Both the position numbers and the translations under genes were made by a program. Below the pieces are notes generated by a model. That model was not told where the DNA came from. It did no database searches and saw only the letters and a list, made by a program, of their open reading frames with translations. Shown here piece after piece: positions 31,446 to 40,336 of a stretch of DNA of 59,470 nucleotides; position 1 is the stretch's first letter; each line of letters opens with the position of its first letter. Source of the DNA: Sulfurovaceae bacterium (GTDB lineage Bacteria > Campylobacterota > Campylobacteria > Campylobacterales > Sulfurovaceae). The DNA is taken from positions 1-59,470 of the forward strand of contig JADGER010000002.1 of NCBI GenBank assembly GCA_016744315.1. Direction: 5' to 3'.

Positions 31446-32544
31446 AACTTTCTAACTTATCCATAATATCTTCATATTGTCTATTTTGTAACTCCTCCAC
31501 TTCTGTAAAAGTCCCAAAGTGTATATCTGAATTATTATCTTTTTTATACGAAATTATAGTCTTACCATTAAAATAATAGATTCCAACATCATTACTTTTT
31601 AAGCTAATATCTATATTCATAGCTAAATTATTTTTTGCTACAAATTCTTTTATATCTATATTCTTCTTTTTCAAATCAAAAAGATGTATATAATTTATAA
31701 TAGTTTTGGCAATAGTAGCACTATGCGTAGCTATCAAAAGTTTATTTTCACTTGCAAAACTCATAAGTAACTCTATAATTTCTATTTTTTTAGATGGATG
31801 TAAATTCATCTCTGGCTCATCCATTATTAAAAAACTATTCTCTTTTTGATACCAATATTTAAAATAGAGATATAAAGTGGAGAGTTGATTGACCATAGAT
31901 GAGCTAAGATACATCGGAATATTTTCACCTGATTTATGAGTGTAAGATATATCTGCCATTCCTATCTCTTCGGCTCTATCTACAGATATATTACCCTCTA
32001 TTATCTGAGCTAATGTATCTAAATATCTATTATGCTCTAAAGGTTTATCAAGAGAGAATATAAGTTTTTTAATTAAATCATCTACTGGTTGAGTATATGA
32101 TGGTGCATAAAATTTTTTATTACTTTCATTAATATTATCAAAATTTCTAAACATAGAGTCTTTAAAATCTTTTTCTGTCTTAAAGATATATTTATAAAAT
32201 GAGGGGAGAAATAAACGGCTTGATGGAAGGAATATAGACTCGCTATATAAGGACTCTCTATCTATTTTCTCTATAATAATTTGAAAAATAGCTTCTATAT
32301 CTTTGTTAAATATTTTTTTTACTAGATACTCTTTGATATATTTTGTAAACTCTATTGATAATTGCTCTAAAGAAGTTGTATCATCCTTTTTTATATAAGA
32401 TAAACTAGAATAAATTCCCCAAATCAACTGTGATAAATATGTTTTACCACTATTGTTTTGTCCTACAAAAAGTGTGAGTTTTTTAGATAAATCTATCTCA
32501 CACCTTTGTGTAATTGGTGGGAATTTATAAATAATTAATTTCAC
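31435..32544 (-). CDS. OLD/ABC-type AAA ATPase (AAA_15/AAA_21-like)
   Basis: Walker A LFVGQNNSGKTYLSQL, signature-like YLSSSMVNQLSTLYLYF, Walker B FLIMDEPEMNLHPSKK, H-loop LIATHSATIAKTI. Preferred GTG start at 32544 (GTGA overlap with upstream stop) instead of track ATG at 32565. Confidence 0.82.
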   Translation of the reverse strand: MKLIIYKFPPITQRCEIDLSKKLTLFVGQNNSGKTYLSQLIWGIYSSLSYIKKDDTTSLEQLSIEFTKYIKEYLVKKIFNKDIEAIFQIIIEKIDRESLYSESIFLPSSRLFLPSFYKYIFKTEKDFKDSMFRNFDNINESNKKFYAPSYTQPVDDLIKKLIFSLDKPLEHNRYLDTLAQIIEGNISVDRAEEIGMADISYTHKSGENIPMYLSSSMVNQLSTLYLYFKYWYQKENSFLIMDEPEMNLHPSKKIEIIELLMSFASENKLLIATHSATIAKTIINYIHLFDLKKKNIDIKEFVAKNNLAMNIDISLKSNDVGIYYFNGKTIISYKKDNNSDIHFGTFTEVEELQNRQYEDIMDKLESYDA

Positions 32545-33731
32545 TCTCCAACCCCATAAGTCCATATCTCGTACTTTTTATCAAGGATAATAGTTGGTGT
32601 ATGGTGGAAGTGGAGTATTTTTTTGTAGAAAAAGAGTGTAATATCATCTACATCTTCTTGGGTGAGTACTTTGGTGATACCGCCTGTGAGGATAATATTA
32701 TTAAGGAGTTCTAGGTTAAGTTCTATATACGATGCATGGTGTTTTGAGACTTTGTAGAGGACTAGGAATATGGAGAGTTGCATGAGAACTCGTATTGCTT
32801 CATCACTATATTCTTCTAGGATGTTTTCTGTAACATTAAGATGTTCAAGAAGTTCAAAAACAAACTCATTTTGTTTGGCTATATGCACAAGACTCTCACG
32901 AGATTTGAATACACCTAGTTTTTTGAATACCAATCTATCATAGCCATGTTCACTTAATATATTATCATTAACTAAATCACGACTATAGTGTATATCTGTT
33001 GTAGCTCCACCAATATCTATAACAATAAAAGGATTGGCAACTTCTAGGTGTTGATCTATTTTGGGGAGGGAGCGATTGACAATATATGGTGTCGAAAATA
33101 TTTGATTGCTTGTAAGTGCATAGAGTTGTTTAATATCTTCTTTACCCACTATATCTGCTTGATAAAGGTCGGTAAGGTAATTTTTGAGTGCTTCTTCTTG
33201 TATTTGAAGTTTGTCTGATATAATATTTTCCAAACAAACAATACTATCCACTTTCTCTTTGAGAAATGTATGATTTGTTTGGCTTCCAACGAAGACTATA
33301 TTTTGGTAGTTTACTTTTGCTAGATACTCTGTAAGCTTTTCATCAAATGGCTGTTGCACGGAGTCAATACCACCTACAACAATCACTACATCTATCATCT
33401 CTTTTGGTATTTCCTCTTGGCTAATCTTAGAGTACAGTACCGTAGAGATAATATTAATCCCTGAATTAAACGCAATATTCACAGCATATTTTAGACTAAA
33501 AGAGTTTGTCAGCCCTATGATAAGTGTGGTTAGCCCACCATTGGCTGAACTACAGATATAAGTATCTTCTTTACTGTATTGTCCTAATACATCACTGCAC
33601 TTACTCTCTAAATCATTTAAAATAGTTGTTTCAAAATTTCTAAAATATTGATTTATTGCTACAGCATTATCTTGAGTTTTCTCTGCAACCTTGAAGTAAG
33701 TACTCCCAATATCTATTAATAATCTACTCAT
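32541..33731 (-). CDS. MutL/GlmL-family (glutamate mutase activator-like) actin-fold ATPase
   Basis: 396 aa; LIDIGSTYFKVAE, YICSSANGGLTTLIIGL, VGGIDSVQQPFDEKLTEYLAKVNYQNIVFVGSQTNH, FIVIDIGGATTDIHYSR. Confidence 0.78.
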   Translation of the reverse strand: MSRLLIDIGSTYFKVAEKTQDNAVAINQYFRNFETTILNDLESKCSDVLGQYSKEDTYICSSANGGLTTLIIGLTNSFSLKYAVNIAFNSGINIISTVLYSKISQEEIPKEMIDVVIVVGGIDSVQQPFDEKLTEYLAKVNYQNIVFVGSQTNHTFLKEKVDSIVCLENIISDKLQIQEEALKNYLTDLYQADIVGKEDIKQLYALTSNQIFSTPYIVNRSLPKIDQHLEVANPFIVIDIGGATTDIHYSRDLVNDNILSEHGYDRLVFKKLGVFKSRESLVHIAKQNEFVFELLEHLNVTENILEEYSDEAIRVLMQLSIFLVLYKVSKHHASYIELNLELLNNIILTGGITKVLTQEDVDDITLFFYKKILHFHHTPTIILDKKYEIWTYGVGE

Positions 33732-33795
33732 TAGTATAATTCCTATATTTTGGATGAATTATAGTATTATAGCTAAATTATTATTGGAGATAAAA

Positions 33796-34863
33796 CTACT
33801 CTTTTCTCCCTCTAAGTACATCTAATACATTTGTAGCATACGAGCCTTTTGGCAAAAAGAATCCTATCTCATAATGGGCTTTTTCTTCAACATATTTCTT
33901 TTCAATATTATTTACTTGTATCCAAGCATATCTTCTTGTACCACTTTGTTTTGTTGGTTGGTCAAACTCTTTTTCTATCTTTTCTGCTACACCTTGGGCT
34001 CGTTTAACTTTGTCTCCTGCTAACAAACCTGTAGGTGCTATATCTTTGCTAGCAAATCGCTCGGCTTCTGTGTTAAGGTCTTCTATATGAAATACGCGTC
34101 CATACGGATAGTGCATCATCAAATCACCCTCCAAAAGTTTAAAAAATTGTGTTTGATTTTTGGTATTTGCAAGAGAACCTTTTTCAAACTGTAGAATAGA
34201 CTCAACTTCATTTTCTGAAAATTGTTCTAATAGCAAAGAAATTTCAACTCTTTTAGATAACCATTGATTAAAAAGATAACTTTGATACGAGCCAATTAAA
34301 AACTCTTTTGTTTTTCTATCTCTTATTTTTAATTTTCCATCTATTATTTTTTTGCCGTCTACCCAGTTATTTCCATCTGTACCAAATCTTTGATTTCCAA
34401 AATAATTTGGTACTCCATTGGCTTTTATCCACTTAAGCACTGAGTCTAATTTATCTTTTTGGACTCCTAGTACCTTTTTAAGTCTAATCTGAAAACGATT
34501 TCCTTTGAGGTGTCCTACTCTAATTTTATTATTATGTCTTGTAGTCTCTAAAATTTTTATTTTATCATGAGTAAAGGCATCTAATTTTGTAGCATTTGAG
34601 GCAAGGAGTGAGATGTATTGTATAGTCATAGCATGTTTGTCTTTGAGTCCTGCATAGCCTATATCTCGTCTTTTGATACCAAGATGATTACTAATTACAT
34701 CTATCATTTCCCAAGTAGTTAACTCTTTTTTGCGTACTTTCAAGATAAGGTGTTCGCCTTCTCCTGTAAACTCATACAAAGGAATTTCTTCGACTGTAAA
34801 ATCTCTAGCAGAGGAGTTAAATACAAACTCATTCATATTATTGAGAGGATAAAGTACTTTCAT
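33796..34863 (-). CDS. truD: tRNA pseudouridine(13) synthase TruD
   Basis: 355 aa; FTVEEIPLYEFTGEGEHLILKVRKKELTTWEMI, IGYAGLKDKHAMTIQYISL, VPNYFGNQRFGTDGNNW. Confidence 0.95.
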   Translation of the reverse strand: MKVLYPLNNMNEFVFNSSARDFTVEEIPLYEFTGEGEHLILKVRKKELTTWEMIDVISNHLGIKRRDIGYAGLKDKHAMTIQYISLLASNATKLDAFTHDKIKILETTRHNNKIRVGHLKGNRFQIRLKKVLGVQKDKLDSVLKWIKANGVPNYFGNQRFGTDGNNWVDGKKIIDGKLKIRDRKTKEFLIGSYQSYLFNQWLSKRVEISLLLEQFSENEVESILQFEKGSLANTKNQTQFFKLLEGDLMMHYPYGRVFHIEDLNTEAERFASKDIAPTGLLAGDKVKRAQGVAEKIEKEFDQPTKQSGTRRYAWIQVNNIEKKYVEEKAHYEIGFFLPKGSYATNVLDVLRGRKE

Positions 34864-35426
34864 TAGTCAATCTCCAAAACAGAATACACTTTGGTATTAA
34901 TCTTCTCTTTGGCATTCAAAAATTTAAGTTCCATAATAAAACAACATTCTACACACTCAGCACCTACTTGAGCAATAAGATCAACAGAAGCCTTAGCCGT
35001 GCCACCTGTAGCTATAAGGTCATCAATCAAAAGTACACGAGATGGATTAGCAAAACTATTCAAACCTCTATCACCAAAAGCATCAATATGTACTTCAACC
35101 TCGTCAACTCCATATTCTAATGAATATTTTTGAGCAACAGTTGTATATGGAAGTTTCCCTTTTTTGCGTATAGGCACAAATCCAATTCCTAGTCTATCAG
35201 CCAAAACAGCACCAAAGATAAATCCTCTTGCATCAATACCTGCAATATAATCTAGCTCATACTCACTATAACGATCAGCTAAATGATCCATTAATGTTTT
35301 AAATGCCTTACTATCTCCAAGCATAGTTGTAATATCTTTAAAAACAATCCCTGCCTTTGGAAAGTCTTGAATATCTCTAATACTCTCTAAAATAATCTTT
35401 TTATCACTTTGACTCAGTTCTTTCAT
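34863..35426 (-). CDS. apt: Adenine phosphoribosyltransferase
   Basis: 187 aa; [41 protein letters not shown] motif [18 protein letters not shown]. Confidence 0.96.
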   Translation of the reverse strand: MKELSQSDKKIILESIRDIQDFPKAGIVFKDITTMLGDSKAFKTLMDHLADRYSEYELDYIAGIDARGFIFGAVLADRLGIGFVPIRKKGKLPYTTVAQKYSLEYGVDEVEVHIDAFGDRGLNSFANPSRVLLIDDLIATGGTAKASVDLIAQVGAECVECCFIMELKFLNAKEKINTKVYSVLEID

Positions 35427-35471
35427 TGTATCTATCCTTCTATAAGTTTGTAATATTATATCACTATAAAA

Positions 35472-35513
35472 GGTAATTTATCAAAACAAACAAAATTATC
35501 TTGATAAATTACC
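35472..35513 (-). terminator. Rho-independent terminator downstream of nirS
   Basis: Perfect 13-bp inverted repeat GGTAATTTATCAA...TTGATAAATTACC; on the minus strand it is followed by TTTTAT. Confidence 0.8.
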
Positions 35514-35550
35514 CTTCCCTCAAGAGAAAGAGGGAAAGAGTAAAAAACAA

Positions 35551-37290
35551 TTAAGCACCAGGGATATGTTGGCGATGCTCTACTGAATATGTAAATGTAG
35601 GAGTTCTCAAGTTATTGATATACTTGATAAACTTACCTGTTTTTGACTCGTAGATACCAATTCTACCAGTTGTCCACTCAGAGATCATTGTCCACTCACC
35701 ATGGTTAGCAGGCTCTGCATGAAGAAGTCTAGGCTGTACAGGTTCTTTTACTGCTTCACCTAACTTGTCAGTATGTGGCATTAATTTCTCTTTGCTCATT
35801 GTAGAAGCAACTTCATTTTGTGGTGCTACAACAGTTTGAGTTGCATCCCATTCTTGAAGTACTTTTTTAGTTTTAGCATCAATCAATTGACCTTTAGTCT
35901 TACCAACTTTGATAATTCTATCAACTTCTAAAGTATCTTTGTTAACAAGGTGAACCTCATTGTATTTATCAGGTTTACCAAGTACACAGTCAGCCCATAG
36001 GTATGGAGTATCATGTGCAGTACCAATAAAGAGACCACCACCAGCAGTTTCTACTTTCTTAACAACTTTCCAGTTAGAATCCCAAATAACAACAGAACCA
36101 ATATTCATACTAACAGTAGCGTGAAGTTGTTTCTTTTGTCCTTCTGAATACCAAGATGAACCTTGACCTGGGTGTGGCTTAGATTTGTCACCTGTATGAA
36201 CTTTAGCTGCAAGTACTTTGTCTTTAAAGTCAACAATACCAACAACATCAGATCCTTGAGATGCAATCATAAAGTATCTACCAAAATCTTCACCCTCATC
36301 TTCATTCAAGAATGCATCATGAAGAATTTTACCAATATTTGGAATATCTCCAACGATTGGGAAGTTAGGTTTAGAGTAATCAATAATATATGTATGACCA
36401 GCATCTTTAAGTGCCATTGCAAAATATGGTCCATAAGGAGTATCTGCTAGAGATGCTACACGACTTGGTCCAATTTCACCATCAGGATCAATTACACGGC
36501 TTGTATCATAAGCTTTAAGTGGCTCAAGTGTATGTGCATCACAAAGTACTGCACCACCTGGGTTGTAGTTACCAGCGATAACATATTTACCATCTGGAGA
36601 AACTGCAAGACCTCTTGATTCTTGACCTACTTGTACTGATGCAAGAGCAGGTTGTCCTGGAGCACCAATATCAAACATAGTTAATTTACCTGAACGAGAG
36701 ATAGAGTAAGCATATCTAGGGTTAGCTTTGTTTGTAACAGTAACATGTACTGCAAATCCAGCTTTATGACGAGAAAGAACTTCACCTGTAGTTGAATCAA
36801 TAAAGTCAACCAAAGATGCATCTCTCTCTGTTGCAAATGTAATATCTTTTACATTTTTAACATCACCATCTTTGATAGTTCCATCTTCTGCAACTGGGTA
36901 CTTTTTAGCCAATGCATCAACATCTGCCATTTTAGTCCAAGTTTTTTTAACTTCTTCAAGATCAAGAGTTAATTCAACAGTATTTTTCCAATCCATCAAC
37001 CAATCAATCATACCAGCAGCATCATCAGCAGAAAAACTAGAGCTCCAAGCAGGCATCGCTGTATTTTCAACACCATTCAAAATTGCTTCACTTAAAAACT
37101 CTCTACTTTTTGCTTTGAGAGCTTTTGGTCTTAGGTCAGAACCAACACCACCTTGGTGAATAGGACCGTGACAACCTTGACATTCTTTTTCAAATACTTC
37201 TGCAAAATTCATCGTTGATGTACCTGCTGTTGCCATTGTCGCGGCTACACATGTTGCAGCTGCTATACTTAAAAGTTTACTCATTCTCAT
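35551..37290 (-). CDS. nirS: Cytochrome cd1 nitrite reductase NirS
   Basis: 579 aa; signal peptide, heme c motif CQGCH, d1 propeller with both distal-His regions (ILHDAFLNED..GRYFMIASQGSDVVGIVD; KPHPGQGSSW), SPDGKYVIAGNYNPGG. Confidence 0.92.
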   Translation of the reverse strand: MRMSKLLSIAAATCVAATMATAGTSTMNFAEVFEKECQGCHGPIHQGGVGSDLRPKALKAKSREFLSEAILNGVENTAMPAWSSSFSADDAAGMIDWLMDWKNTVELTLDLEEVKKTWTKMADVDALAKKYPVAEDGTIKDGDVKNVKDITFATERDASLVDFIDSTTGEVLSRHKAGFAVHVTVTNKANPRYAYSISRSGKLTMFDIGAPGQPALASVQVGQESRGLAVSPDGKYVIAGNYNPGGAVLCDAHTLEPLKAYDTSRVIDPDGEIGPSRVASLADTPYGPYFAMALKDAGHTYIIDYSKPNFPIVGDIPNIGKILHDAFLNEDEGEDFGRYFMIASQGSDVVGIVDFKDKVLAAKVHTGDKSKPHPGQGSSWYSEGQKKQLHATVSMNIGSVVIWDSNWKVVKKVETAGGGLFIGTAHDTPYLWADCVLGKPDKYNEVHLVNKDTLEVDRIIKVGKTKGQLIDAKTKKVLQEWDATQTVVAPQNEVASTMSKEKLMPHTDKLGEAVKEPVQPRLLHAEPANHGEWTMISEWTTGRIGIYESKTGKFIKYINNLRTPTFTYSVEHRQHIPGA

Positions 37291-37370
37291 TCGTTCTCCT
37301 TTGTTAAAATAACTCTAGTCTTTTCAGACACTGAAATAAAGTAAATAATATTAAACTTAATAATATCTAC

Positions 37371-37520
37371 TTATTTATTTAGATTAGCTTTCTCTTGTTT
37401 ATAAATCCAAAACATAGGTAAAATGATTACTGTATGTAAGAATATCGTTAAAGTTAATGGTCCTTGATTAAGCCAACCAAAGAAACTTGGAATCACATCT
37501 GTAAATGGTTCAAAAAACAT
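37371..37520 (-). CDS. Small membrane protein (49 aa) between norB and nirS
   Basis: Not in the ORF track. MFFEPFTDVIPSFFGWLNQGPLTLTIFLHTVIILPMFWIYKQEKANLNK*. Confidence 0.65.
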   Translation of the reverse strand: MFFEPFTDVIPSFFGWLNQGPLTLTIFLHTVIILPMFWIYKQEKANLNK

Positions 37521-37573
37521 CTATATCTCCTTTAAAATTGTTAGATATGAGATAAACCCATATCTAATTTTTA

Positions 37574-39013
37574 TTATATTTGTTGGGCTTTATTCTTCTT
37601 ACCAATAGTAAGAAGATCCCAAACAAGATAGATAAATCCTACGAGCGTAACAACACCCATAATAGTTCTCCAAAGCTGTGCTTGAATATACCAAGGAAGC
37701 TCTTGAGCTACAAAGAATGCATTCCAAGTACCACCTAATTCAGCTCTCTCTACAAGTACTTGTTCATATCCAGCAATAGTCAAGGCAACAGTCATTCCCA
37801 ATACACCAAAAGTGATAAGAAAAATTCCCATTTTTGAATTGAAGTTCATCTTCATTTTTTCAACACCATGAGCTTTTTGCACACCATAATACATCATACC
37901 AATAAGGATAGTTGCATACGCACCAAAGAACGATAAGTGACCGTGAGCAGCTGTAAACTGTGTACCATGTGTATAAATATTAACTTGTGGTAGCGTATGG
38001 AAGAAACCCCAAACACCAGCACCAAGGAAGTTACCAAATGCATTTGTCACAATCCACGCCATAGCAGGACTATTAGTAACAACATTACCTTCTTCACCTC
38101 TACCATGTGCTTCACCTTGCTCTTTACCCCAATCATAAAGGACATGAACAAACATAGCAATCAAAGGAACAGGTTCTAATGATGAAAATAATGCACCAAT
38201 TTCCCACCAGTATTCAGGTGTACCGATCCAGAAATAGTGATGCCCTAAACCAAGTATTCCTGATCCAAAGAGCATCAATACTTCAATCCATAGCCACATT
38301 TCAACAATCTCTCGTTTTGCACCTATAAGTTTAATCAAAGCGTACGCTGCGAGTGTTCCTACAAATACTTCCCAAGTAGCTTCAACCCAAAGGTGTATTA
38401 CCCACCACCACCAGAACTGATCCATAGAAATATTATCTGTAAAGAACATACCAGCAAGATATAAACCAGCTAGAGCCATTAAGTTGGCAACCATAACTGT
38501 CATAATACCTGTTTGTTTACCAGCCATATAAGAGGCAAAAACATTGTAATAGAAAATAAGAACAACAACAACGATACCGATATCAGCCCATCTAGGTGCT
38601 TCGATATACTCACGACCTTCGTGAATCAACCAGATACTAGCTTCCGTACCAGAACCAACTTGAACAAAGATATAAACAAGAACAACAACTGTAACAGCAG
38701 CAGTAAGTACCCAAAATCCAAGTTTACCAAGTTTGATACCAACAGTCTCTACGCCAGTCTCATCAGTAATCATCATATATACAGAACCGATCATCGCATA
38801 AAGCATCCATACTATTAGTGCATTAATATGCACCATTCTAGCTACAGAGAAATCAAAAAGTTCAAATAAAAATCCAGGAACCAAGAACTGAAAAGCAGCA
38901 ATAAGCCCCATAAGAAGTTGTGCCCCAAAGAGTATAATAGCTACCCTAAAGTACATCATTCCTAGCTTTTGTCCTTCGTTAGTGAACGAATTTGTTTTAA
39001 TACTAGCGAGCAT
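37574..39013 (-). CDS. norB: Nitric oxide reductase large subunit (cNOR)
   Basis: 479 aa, 12-TM heme-copper family; HINALIVWMLYAMIGSVYMM, WWVIHLWVEATWEVFVGTLAAYALI, GLGHHYFWIGTPEYWWEIGALFSSLEPVPLIAMF, AHGHLSFFGAYATILIGMMYYG. Confidence 0.94.
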   Translation of the reverse strand: MLASIKTNSFTNEGQKLGMMYFRVAIILFGAQLLMGLIAAFQFLVPGFLFELFDFSVARMVHINALIVWMLYAMIGSVYMMITDETGVETVGIKLGKLGFWVLTAAVTVVVLVYIFVQVGSGTEASIWLIHEGREYIEAPRWADIGIVVVVLIFYYNVFASYMAGKQTGIMTVMVANLMALAGLYLAGMFFTDNISMDQFWWWWVIHLWVEATWEVFVGTLAAYALIKLIGAKREIVEMWLWIEVLMLFGSGILGLGHHYFWIGTPEYWWEIGALFSSLEPVPLIAMFVHVLYDWGKEQGEAHGRGEEGNVVTNSPAMAWIVTNAFGNFLGAGVWGFFHTLPQVNIYTHGTQFTAAHGHLSFFGAYATILIGMMYYGVQKAHGVEKMKMNFNSKMGIFLITFGVLGMTVALTIAGYEQVLVERAELGGTWNAFFVAQELPWYIQAQLWRTIMGVVTLVGFIYLVWDLLTIGKKNKAQQI

Positions 39014-39815
39014 TAGAGCCTCCTACTTTGAATTGATCAACTGATTTAGAGAAGTTTCTAGGGAAACCATTTGTGTCGATACTACTCATATGTTTCAAGA
39101 ATGCAACTAAACCTTTAGCCTCATCTGCTGTGATAGCAAGTTCTGGCATCATTCGCTCATGAGTTGGATAAGATGATGGAAATCTTAAGAATATAGCCAT
39201 CGCCTCTTCTTTAGTAAGCATTTTCCCATTAGCAATATCAATTTTCATATCTTTAATAAGCTGATTATCTTCATCACTAACTGCTTTACCTGCTTCAATT
39301 CTTTCTACTAGTTTTGATGGTAACATACTAGAAATCATAGACACCATTACGCCTTTTGTATCCCATGCAGGATCTAACCATGATTTAGTAAGATCTGGAG
39401 CAAAATAAGCACCATTACCAAGAAGTGTATGACAATTCATGCAGTTTTTTGCTTGTGATGTAAGTTTTCCAAGATGCAGTAAATCTGCAGCCTCTTCTTC
39501 TGTCCATTCTTTACCAAAAAATAGCTCTTTCTCTTCAAATGATGAAGTTCCATTTGCATCTTTACCACCAATAATAGGTATTTCACTCCCTCTTTGTTTG
39601 TTCATCTCATAAGTAATCTTATAATTGATTACTGTTGGAGCTGGAACTCTTTTGGTTGTTCCTGCTTTAAGATCTTCATCTGTACCCATACTAATTTGTC
39701 CAAGTGTGTCAAATGACAACCAGATAAGTAATATAACTGCAAATCCAGTTACCCAAGCTGCTGATCGTCTCCAGAATGGAATACTCGTCCATACTGAAAC
39801 ATTTTTCTTAGCCAT
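39003..39815 (-). CDS. norC: Nitric oxide reductase cytochrome c subunit
   Basis: 270 aa; N-terminal TM, heme c motif CMNCH (SQAKNCMNCHTLLGNGAYFAPDLTKSW); overlaps the norB start. Confidence 0.93.
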   Translation of the reverse strand: MAKKNVSVWTSIPFWRRSAAWVTGFAVILLIWLSFDTLGQISMGTDEDLKAGTTKRVPAPTVINYKITYEMNKQRGSEIPIIGGKDANGTSSFEEKELFFGKEWTEEEAADLLHLGKLTSQAKNCMNCHTLLGNGAYFAPDLTKSWLDPAWDTKGVMVSMISSMLPSKLVERIEAGKAVSDEDNQLIKDMKIDIANGKMLTKEEAMAIFLRFPSSYPTHERMMPELAITADEAKGLVAFLKHMSSIDTNGFPRNFSKSVDQFKVGGSNAR

Positions 39816-39826
39816 GTCTCCTCCTT

Positions 39827-40177
39827 TTATTGTTGTTGCTGTAGTGTTTCATCACTATCATCATATCTCTTAGCAGACTCTTCTATCAAATAAAAATAGA
39901 GATGAGGAATAAAAAGATACGCTAACATCGTAACCATCAATACTTTAGTAGTAAAGTTGCCACTATGAATCATGACAGAAAGATCATACAAGCAGTAAGT
40001 TTGTAATGCCCAAAACACATATCCTAAAGGCATCCACTTTTTAGAGAAAAATCCCATTTTTGAAAGTGTGATAAGAGCTGCATACCCTACCCCAAATAGT
40101 AACACAAGTGTTGACTCTACAAATATAGGGAGAAATTGGTCGATCGCTATCTCAGGTCTCAAAACGGTATTTTCCAT
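39827..40177 (-). CDS. Conserved membrane protein, first gene of the nor/nir operon
   Basis: MENTVLRPEIAIDQFLPIFVESTLVLLFGVGYAALITL...; ATG at 40177 has an AAAGGA ribosome-binding site, and the predicted TSS leaves almost no leader for the track start at 40210. Confidence 0.65.
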   Translation of the reverse strand: MENTVLRPEIAIDQFLPIFVESTLVLLFGVGYAALITLSKMGFFSKKWMPLGYVFWALQTYCLYDLSVMIHSGNFTTKVLMVTMLAYLFIPHLYFYLIEESAKRYDDSDETLQQQQ

Positions 40178-40219
40178 ACGCTTATCCTTTAGTATACTTA
40201 ATTTACACAAGCATACTGA

Positions 40220-40261
40220 ATTATGACACTTTATAAGTTAAAAATGATTGACACACATCAA
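40220..40261 (-). promoter_or_regulatory. CRP/FNR-family activator site plus -10 (class II geometry) upstream of the nor/nir operon
   Basis: Dyad TTGAC-ACAC-ATCAA at 40248-40261, centre 40254.5; minus-strand CATAAT at 40220-40225, centre 32 bp away, as expected for a -41.5 site. Confidence 0.7.
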
Positions 40262-40336
40262 GGAATAGATAAAAAGCAATAAAGAGAAATCAGTTATATA
40301 ATTTTATTTTATTTTAAGCAATAGAGTTCTTACACT

